This document shows, piece by piece, positions 9,501 through 16,109 of a stretch of DNA of 24,926 nt (the first letter of the stretch is position 1; every line of letters begins with the position of its first letter). Position numbers and translations under genes: made by a program. The notes beneath the pieces are model-generated. The model ran no database searches and was not told the DNA's origin. It saw only the letters and a program-made list of their open reading frames with translations. Source of the stretch: Chrysochromulina tobinii (lineage: Eukaryota; Haptophyta; Prymnesiales; Chrysochromulinaceae); the NCBI GenBank assembly GCA_001275005.1, contig JWZX01000539.1, positions 1 through 24,926 on the forward strand. Reading direction: 5' to 3'.

Positions 9501-10309
9501 CGCCGACACGGACGAGCTACTCGGCGCTCAGGTGAGCCTCGTACGCCGCGGCGTTGTGCTTGTCGACGCGGCCGTTGGGCGCTTGGGCGCTGTCGACCCG
9601 CGCCCCGTGCGCACCAATTCGCTCTTCCAACTCTTCGAGGCTGGCTCACCCGTGCTCGCGACCATCGCGCTGCAGCAGGCGGTCACGCGAGGCGGCGCGC
9701 TCTGGCTGCAAACGCCGCTGGCCAACCTCTGGCCACCTTTTGCGCAGAATGGGAAGGAGAAGCTCACATTGCTCCATCTCCTCTCGCACCAGACCGGCCT
9801 CCAGCATGCCTACCCAGCCGATGCTTCCCTCAACGACCTCATCGATACTGGCGCGATGGTGGCGCACGTGGCGAGCGCGCCCATGACGGCGCCTGGCGCG
9901 CCCACAGGCGGCAGCAGTGCCGACGGCGGCGGGATGCGGTACGAGGGGCTGCCTTGGGGCTGTGGGCTCTGGGGTGTGTTGCAAGCGTGCACCGGCCAGC
10001 CTCTCCCCGCGCTGCTCGTCGGGCGCATCTGTGCGCCGCTCGGTCTACCAGTAGAACCCGAGGCGGCCGAGCTGCTGCTCAGTGTGCCGAGCAGTCCGGC
10101 CGCCGCCGCCGCCGCGTGCGAAGCGCGTGTCGTCACGCATGACGCGTCCGCCCTGCTCAAGCGTGCGGGGCTGGACCTCTCCGAGGTGCTCACCACGGCG
10201 TCCGCGCCTGAGGACGAGGGTGATGGACCCTCCGACGCGGATGTGGAGGCTGGCGTGGCGAGCACGCCAGGAGGAAACGGTAGCAAGGGCAGTAGTGACG
10301 GCGGTGGCA

Positions 10310-10349
<40 letters not shown>

Positions 10350-10926
10350 GATGATGATGATGATGGGGCCGCAGGTGCTGCTCGCGCCGCACTTCCTCAA
10401 CATGCAGAAGCTGCGCACCGCGACGCTACCGGGCGTGTCGATGCACGGCACGGCGCGGGCGCTCGCCGTCTTTTACGATGGAGTGGGCAGCGCCAAGCTG
10501 CTACCCACCGAGGTGGTGTCAGAGCTGCCGCGCCTTGCGAGCTTCGTCGCTCGGGGCCACACAGCCACGCCAGCCTCGCCAGCCTCTGCACGCACCAACC
10601 CCTCGCCCGGGAAGCTCCCTCCCTTGCCAGCCGTGAGCGGCGGGGCGAGCAACGCCAAGGGCGTCCGTTGGGCGGCCGGATTCCAGTTGGGAGAGGCTGC
10701 CGTCGAGATGCCGGTGACCGGCGAGAAACTTCTAGTCAGCGTGCTCGGGCACGGCGCCGTCGGTGGCAGCGTGGGGCTCGTCGTGCCAGCGGCGGGCCTC
10801 GCGCTTGCTGTGACCGTGAGCAAGCTCGCGCCTCATCGGCGCGCGAGCCAACGGCTCATTGAGATGCTCCTCGATGAGTTTGGCGTGCGGCTCACGCGGA
10901 GCGAGGGGCTGCTGCACGATGCCTGA
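6520..10926 (+). CDS. PX domain - transmembrane - ABC1/UbiB kinase - degenerate beta-lactamase fusion protein
   Basis: The frame encodes 1468 residues from the ATG at 6520. Residues about 160-273 resemble a PX phosphoinositide-binding domain (YVLSVEEGAVSWLIARRWSE, a proline-containing loop, then a helix with LLRLLHCSP). Two hydrophobic segments follow at about 380-403 and 454-473. Residues about 550-870 are an ABC1/ADCK/UbiB atypical kinase: KTGQ (568-571), STASIAQVH (628-636), VLKLQ with the ATP-site Lys at 649, a Glu in ELDFTAEATN, CDPHPGNLLV (781-790) and LLDFGLCKRL (802-811). The kinase therefore looks intact. Residues about 984-1460 resemble a class C beta-lactamase/serine hydrolase, but the SxxK position reads SPVL (1043-1046) and the late HxG reads HGA, so this half is probably catalytically dead. 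A Gly14-Met5 low-complexity run interrupts it. ABC1-beta-lactamase fusions exist in plants and green algae; the N-terminal PX domain is the unusual part. ABC1 proteins usually act in mitochondria or plastids. Confidence 0.85.
7405..7458 (+). repeat. coding 18-bp triplicate repeat
   Basis: Three consecutive 18-bp units beginning GGCCACGTGGCTGTG encode GHVAVE/GHVAVG/GHVAVP in the linker between the PX domain and the first membrane segment. Each unit contains the palindrome CACGTG, but the setting is coding, so I do not read it as a regulatory site. Confidence 0.75.
10311..10365 (+). repeat. in-frame trinucleotide repeats (GGC)n-(ATG)5
   Basis: About 13 GGC units are followed directly by five ATG units (10351-10365). 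They encode poly-Gly then Met5 within the degenerate beta-lactamase region. A trinucleotide run can change length without breaking the frame, which suits a domain under weak constraint. Confidence 0.85.
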
Positions 10927-11337
10927 CGCCCACAGCGAGGACAGCAGTGTACGCAGGTCTGTCTTGACCGTTGACGAAGCTTGAAGTGTCTTGACCGTTG
11001 ACGAAGCGTGCAGACGGCAGTTGAGGTGGAGAGCGCCTGGCTCGTTGCCTCTCGGTCTCGCTCAGCCCCGCTGGTCACGGACTAGAGTGCTATAGGAGGG
11101 GTACCTACATCTGTAGAGACCATCACAGGGACGTTATAGCGGAGCCGGTGGAGCGCCGTCGACATACGCGGCAAGCAGACGCCCGACCCATGCTCAGTAG
11201 AGTCACCGCACCGGCTTCGCATTTGTATTCGATTATTTTACAAATGATACTGTGAAACTGAAAGTGATAACACTGTGCCGGCACAGCGACAACAGCCGGC
11301 AGAACAACACCGGTCTATACCAACTACCGAATTGTTG
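10927..11337. other. convergent intergenic region with repeats
   Basis: These 411 bp lie between the 3' ends of the PX-ABC1 gene (+) and the GPCR-PIPK gene (-). They contain a 21-bp direct repeat (10960-11007), a segment shared with the 3' hairpin of the previous gene (11100-11121), a stem CATTTGTA/TACAAATG (11220-11227/11239-11246) and a 14-bp palindrome CTGTGCCGGCACAG (11273-11286). The AT-richer stretch 11220-11270 may hold 3'-end signals for both transcripts. No gene is seen. Confidence 0.55.
10960..11007 (+). repeat. 21-bp direct repeat, two copies, 27-bp period
   Basis: TGTCTTGACCGTTGACGAAG plus a final C occurs at 10960-10980 and again at 10987-11007. It starts about 33 bp past the stop codon of the PX-ABC1 gene, so it lies in the likely 3' UTR. 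Confidence 0.9.
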
Positions 11338-14300
11338 TTATTGCGCCACCTCGACCTGTAGATCTAACGGCGTCGGCGATCGCTCCGACTCGACTGGTTC
11401 CGAGGCGGCCGGGGGCACAGCGTGGGCACCCGCGTTGCCGTGGGCGCCCGCGTTGCCCACCGAGGGCAATCGTGTGGTTGGCACCGCGACCGTCGCTGCC
11501 ACCGTCGCCGCCATCGTGGCGCCCGAGGCGGCGGCGGCGGCCGACGGAGGGAGCGAGAGCGAAGACGTCGGCGAGGGGGACGCGCCCGATCCAAGCAAGC
11601 GCTGCTCATCTTGACGCGTCAGCGGCGCATCGAAGACGTCATACACGACGCGCTTGAGGAAGCGGTCAGCATACACACTGGGAGGCACCGCTGAGATGCC
11701 CTGGCCGTCGTGCCACGGCGGCAGCCACACCTTACAGAAGTGCTCGAGTTGCTTGCGCAGCGACCACGTCTGAAGCACGTCGACGAGGCCGAGGTAGTAA
11801 GACTGCGGCCCTTCGACGATGATGGCGTACTCAACAGAGTGCGAGTACGGGCGGTTCGGACTCTCGGGTCGGGACTGGCAAGCGGCGGCTGGGGCGGCGG
11901 CTGGGGCGGCGGCTGGGGCGCCGCCGCCCGCGCTGCCACGTGGGTGCGAAGACACGAGGAGAGGCGAGACGGTGCCTAGCACGGCGCCCGCGAGCGAGCA
12001 CGAGGCACGCGGACTGACGCCGCTGCCCTGTAGAGCGCCGTATTGAGCGCCCGCGAGCGAGCATGAGGCACGCGGACTGACGCTGCTGCCGCCGCTGCCG
12101 CTGCTGCCGCCACTGCCATCGCGAACGATCGGGAACAACGAGAGGGAGGGCGCCGCAGTGAAGGGCGCGTGTGGCGCGTGCGGGCTGCTTGTCGGCTCGG
12201 TGCCGTCGATGGGCGTGAGGTGCGTCTGTCCTCCATCGGTGTTGACGACGAAGCGGCCGCGGCGCACCCCGACGACGAGGGAATAGTCCATCGTGTGAAG
12301 CGTGTTCGACAAGAAGGCGACGTCGGTGGCCATCTGGCGGCGCAGCTCGGCGAGACGGCTCGATGAGAGGTGGAGGCAATAGTTGAGGTCGTTGTCCTTC
12401 TTGACGGTGTGGGGATCTTTGGGCCGCGAGGAGTTGCGATTGACCCACGAGCCCTTGAGGTCATACCGCTCATCCATCTCGGGCAAGTGAGACTCGGCCA
12501 ACGGTCTCATGGGCGCGTGGTAGAAGACGTTGCCCATCACGACGAATGTCATCGTGGTGTTGTACATCGAGATCGAGTACAGTCCGTAGAACTTGGTCAG
12601 GTACGAGCCCGGCTGCGCGCGTAAGTACTCCGTGTACTCGGGCGCGTGAGCCGTGAGGATGGCCGCCTCTGAGCTGTCGATTGTCTTGACAATCAGGCGC
12701 CGATCGTGCGTGTAGTACATGAACGAGCCGCTCTTCCCCTCGGAGAATCGCCAGCGCCCACCCCGGCCCTCCTTGGAGCGTCGGATCCACACCTGATGAG
12801 GCAGGCAATCAAGGGTGTCATCCGAGGTCATCCGAGGTCATCCGAGGTCATCCGAGGTCATCCGAGGTCATCCGGGGTCGTCAGGGGTCGTCCGAGGTCA
12901 TCCGAGGTCATCCGAGGTCATCCGAGGTCATCCGAGGTCATCCGAGGTCGTCAGAGGCCATGGCCAGAGGCCCTTCATCCACACCTGGCCGCCGGAGAGC
13001 AGGGAGGCGAGATAGACGCTGGGATGTACGCCCTCGGCCTCACGCATCTGCCGAAAGGGCCCCGGGTGATACTCGACGAACTTGAAGGGCGGCCCGCCGC
13101 CCGCGAAGAAGGCGATCCATGCCGAGGACGAGAAGAAGCTACACACCTGATGAGGGAGGCAATCAAGGGCGTCATCAGAGGTCGTCAGAGGTCATCAGAG
13201 GTCATCAGAGGTCATGCCGAGGACGAGAAGAAGCTACACACCGACGCCGTGAGACGCGAGAAGAGCCAGCGCCAGGGCCGGCCGTGCCCGCGCTCCTCGA
13301 GCATGCTGGCATCGATGCACCCGACACAGTCTATGTCCGGAGGCACGCGCCGTGTCGGTGCGTCGGCCACGCGCGGGAGCAGCTGCTGACCCGACGCTGA
13401 GAGCCGTTGCTCGTCCAGCGCGCTGCCGATCGACAGGTGCACGGCGCCGAAGCCGCTCGCGCCGTCCGTGCGCGGCATCACGGTGCGTGTGGACGAGATG
13501 CGAGGGCTATCGGTGTCGGGGCGGATGGAGGGGAGCATGACGATGCGCTGCGCCGAGTGCTCCCTGGGCGTGCCCGCCGCCTCCTCGGCCGCCTCGACCG
13601 CCAGCCGGATGCCAAGCTGCGTGTATGAGAGCCATTCCTCCCGAAGTGCCTCGGGCATGTCCCACGCGCCGATCGCCTTGCGCTCGCGCGGTCCGCCGCC
13701 TGGGCTGTGCAGCCCGCGCTCCGCCTTGATATACCGGTGCGCGGTCAGGTGCCACACGACCGCGTTGAGCCCCCCCTTGCTCGCGATCGTCAGGCCCATC
13801 AAGGACCAGAGTGCGCCCGCTTGCCAGTCCTTGCCGGCAGAGCCCCAATGCCACATCGGGTAACAGTGCACCATCAGGGCGAGGTAGATGATGGAGGCGG
13901 CCATCCAGTACACGACGCCGGTGCCCACATACAGGATCAGGTCCTTGATCGTCTGCAGCCGCACCTCGTACGTCGCCTGCAGCCCTTCCCACAGGCGCGC
14001 CGTCGCGAAGAGCACCGACAAGATGCAAAACGTGAGGATGGCGATCACCCACACATAGAAGAGGAACCACATGGCGGACTGTTCAGTACTCCAGTCAGTG
14101 GCGCGGTCCCACACGTGGCTCGTGGTGCAGTTCTCCGACGGGACGATCGCCGACTCATCCTGACGAATCCAGCAGATATTGATCGCGCTCGCCCCTTGCA
14201 TGTTGGTCGCCAGCAGGACGACCGCGGAGGCGAGCGAGCTCAGCCACACGGCCGCGTGGTACTTGGGCTGGATGGGTGAATAGGGCCGAAACGGCTGCGT

Positions 14301-14738
14301 GAGCGAGAGGCACAGGTCGAGGCAGATGACAAGCAGCCACATCTCCGAGGCGAACGCGGTGAATTGAGTGTAGAAGGACATCGCTGAGCACAGCCCCTGA
14401 TACTCGGGGAGCTCGCCCCAGAATGTTTGATCGTCGTTGACCGAAGCCTGCACGAAGAAGGTGACGAGATATTGGAGCGCGAAGAGCAAATCCGTGACCG
14501 TGCGCCAGAAGAGCAGCGAGAGCGGCGGCCGGCGCACGCTATGGTACGTGCAGTACTTGTAGATGACGTTCGTGCATGCAAGGCACGAGACCACCGCGCC
14601 GGCGAAGAGCGTGGCCTGGGTCAGCACGACCGAGGAACTGGTGGGAATCTCGGGCCCGATCGGCTCGAATGGAGCCGACGGCGGAAAGGGCTGCGACGGA
14701 ACAAGGTCCGGGGGTATGGTAAGGTCGGGCGACGCCAT
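11338..14738 (-). CDS. GPCR-phosphatidylinositol phosphate kinase fusion (GPCR-PIPK), three exons
   Basis: Exons are 14738-13242, 13146-12985 and 12792-11338; joined they encode about 1037 residues from the ATG at 14738. Residues 37-60, 73-97, 116-148, 160-180, 222-248, 264-291 and 309-333 are seven hydrophobic helices, with Cys at the start of TM3 and in the second extracellular loop that could form the usual GPCR disulfide. A Ser/Glu-rich linker follows. The PIPK part starts in exon 2 (YHPGPFRQMREAEGVHPS) and continues in exon 3: KSGSFMYYTHD, IVKT (catalytic Lys 589), YDLKGSWVNR (663-672), MDYSLVVGV (721-729), a Ser/Gly/Ala insert of about 140 residues, then YYLGLVDVLQTW (Asp 891) and VPPSVYADRF. 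These are the hallmarks of PIP4K/PIP5K lipid kinases. The same architecture is known from Dictyostelium RpkA and the oomycete GPCR-PIPKs. It should couple an external ligand to phosphoinositide synthesis at a membrane. The ligand is unknown. Confidence 0.88.
11984..12083 (-). repeat. 63-bp-period duplication coding SPRASCSLAGA
   Basis: A 37-bp segment at 11984-12020 recurs at 12047-12083 with one mismatch. It encodes SPRASCSLAGA twice, 21 residues apart, in the insert between the two PIPK lobes. The high DNA identity indicates a recent duplication. Confidence 0.85.
12793..12984 (-). other. intron 2 of GPCR-PIPK, introner-like
   Basis: The 192-nt intron reads GTGTGGATGAAG...CCTCATCAG on the minus strand. 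Splicing joins LLSGGQ to VWIRRSKEGRGG, giving the expected PIPK N-lobe order. Eleven bases, CAGGTGTGGAT, are present at both the 5' and 3' junctions, so the intron opens with a copy of the start of the next exon. Its interior is mostly a 10-bp tandem array. The last 26 nt (from CCCTTGATTGCCTG) match intron 1 at 24 positions. The length is a multiple of three, but retention gives a stop at 12928. Confidence 0.85.
12818..12957 (-). repeat. 10-bp tandem array, about 13-14 units
   Basis: The unit TCATCCGAGG (plus strand) repeats about 13-14 times, with a few variants (TCCGGGGTCG, TCAGGGGTCG) in the middle. The array fills most of intron 2. A shorter, related array (TCATCAGAGG, four units) lies in intron 1. 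Because the period is 10 and not 3, the long open frames seen across it on the plus strand are by-products. Confidence 0.95.
13147..13241 (-). other. intron 1 of GPCR-PIPK, introner-like
   Basis: The 95-nt intron begins GTGTGTAGC and ends CCCTCATCAG on the minus strand. Splicing joins SRLTAS to VCSFFSSSAWIAFF in phase 0. The first 29 nt of the intron plus the preceding G are identical to the first 29 nt of exon 2 plus the G before it: a 30-bp direct repeat, from the GGTGTGTAGC start to the GGCATG end. Between the copies lie four 10-bp units and a 26-nt tail nearly identical to the tail of intron 2. Confidence 0.85.
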
Positions 14739-14832
14739 CGTCAACAACTTCACACTCGCGTGATGAAGTTTTTAGGAACTCACATCAACTGGGAGTGAAC
14801 CCTACAAAGGACTACGGTTTGAACGCGCAGGG
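14739..14832. promoter_or_regulatory. 94-bp divergent intergenic region
   Basis: Only 94 bp separate the ATG of the GPCR-PIPK gene (-) from the ATG of the F-box gene (+). Both promoters and both 5' leaders must fit here or overlap coding DNA, unless the F-box gene starts at a later ATG (14908 or 14932). No TATA box or other core motif is clear. Confidence 0.4.
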
Positions 14833-15960
14833 ATGTCCACACCTCTCATCAAATTTCCCGCTTTTTCTCCACGACCCCTCCGTCTTCGCCTTCGCCTCCG
14901 GCCTCCGATGACGGTCCGCACGCGGACCGTCATGTACAGTCTTCGCAGCCTCGACCAGCTTTCCAACGACGAGCTCGTGCGCGTGCTCTTTCACCTCAAG
15001 ATTGGCGACCTCTGCCGGTTTGCTCAGGTCAGCAAGCACTGTTCGGAAATCGCAAGCGCGAATGAATTGTGGGCGGCGCGCGCGCGCAACATTTGCATAA
15101 GCTACTCTCTCGATTGGCACCATTTCGAAGGCAACTTTCTGGACGGAGTGAAGCATGATGGAGGAAATCTGCCCATATACAGTGGACCGCCGCTCCGCAT
15201 GCCATATCTCACCGTGGAGAACGACGCAACCAAACTTGGCGATGAGGGTTTGCTGTACCGCTGCTACCCCTCCTCCCAGCAGGGCCGCGCAAGGAAAGAC
15301 CGCACCGACCATGTGTGGATTACGTCCAAGTTTTCCGTGACCTGCTGCGGTGCACACTTTGCCTCTCGCTCGGTGTTCGAAGAGCACCTAGAGGATATAC
15401 GCCACTACGAGCGCATGCAGGATGCTCGTGGGCGGAGCCCGTCGTTCGACATCAGCATCGACCCGCGTATCCTCTATGGGAAGGATGGCTTCAAGTCGAT
15501 GACGATGCGTGAGCAGTACCGAGAGATGCGCAGCTACGTCGACGCGATGCTGCCCGAGATTGAGGCGCGGTGTGACCCATCGAGGTGGAGCGAGGATGAG
15601 CTGACGAACCTGCGAAGGCTCTCGAATGAAGGTCTTTCCTTCATGGACGAAATCGTTGCCGTACACGATGACGAGGACGATTACTTCCAGAGCCTTGTCG
15701 AGACGTGCCGCGAAAACCTCATGCCTCTGGCCATCGGCGAGCACATCTGTGACAATGTTCTCCAGACGTTTAAGCATTCGGGCGTGTACAGCTGGGCTGT
15801 TCCCTACTTGACGGTGCGAGACTTCCTCACAGACGGCCTGGCCCTGTGCGATCCCCACGGTGGATCGGCCTCGGGTGAGCAGTGGTTTAGCGGGATCAGC
15901 GAGCTCTTCGAATTGCACTACAATGGCGCGTTCAATGACGAGGACGGTTCCGAGGACTGA
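14833..15960 (+). CDS. F-box protein with a degenerate C2H2-like motif
   Basis: The frame encodes 375 residues from the ATG at 14833. Later ATGs at 14908 and 14932 would still keep the F-box, and the Arg/Pro-rich first 25 residues are not needed for it. Residues about 37-83 (SLDQLSNDELVRVLFHLKIG, then FAQVSKHCSEIASANELWAARA) fit the F-box, which binds Skp1 in SCF ubiquitin ligases. Residues 165-192 (SVTCCGAHFASRSVFEEHL, then EDIRHY) look like a C2H2 zinc finger with the first Cys misplaced, so metal binding is doubtful. The rest has many acidic and aromatic residues and no known substrate-binding repeat such as LRR, WD40 or Kelch. The target is unknown. Confidence 0.8.
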   Translation: MSTPLIKFPAFSPRPLRLRLRLRPPMTVRTRTVMYSLRSLDQLSNDELVRVLFHLKIGDLCRFAQVSKHCSEIASANELWAARARNICISYSLDWHHFEGNFLDGVKHDGGNLPIYSGPPLRMPYLTVENDATKLGDEGLLYRCYPSSQQGRARKDRTDHVWITSKFSVTCCGAHFASRSVFEEHLEDIRHYERMQDARGRSPSFDISIDPRILYGKDGFKSMTMREQYREMRSYVDAMLPEIEARCDPSRWSEDELTNLRRLSNEGLSFMDEIVAVHDDEDDYFQSLVETCRENLMPLAIGEHICDNVLQTFKHSGVYSWAVPYLTVRDFLTDGLALCDPHGGSASGEQWFSGISELFELHYNGAFNDEDGSED

Positions 15961-16109
15961 TGACGACCCTCACGTGTCGTCCCTCTCTTGATACGGTACT
16001 TGGTGTTTTGGAAGAAGCATGTTCAAAAGTTTCATTTGAATGTGTGTGAACGTGAACGTTGTTTCGCGCCCCTCGGCGCCCTGATTCAAGAGGCCGAAGG
16101 CGCTCAGGC

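Noticed and set aside
12818..12957. CRISPR-like array
   Set aside because: Units are 10 bp with no spacers, lie in an intron of a eukaryotic gene, and have no cas genes nearby.
12706..13389. Plus-strand frame encoding IRGHPRSSEV repeats
   Set aside because: It is created by the 10-bp tandem array, which stays open in several frames. The minus strand here carries the spliced GPCR-PIPK gene.
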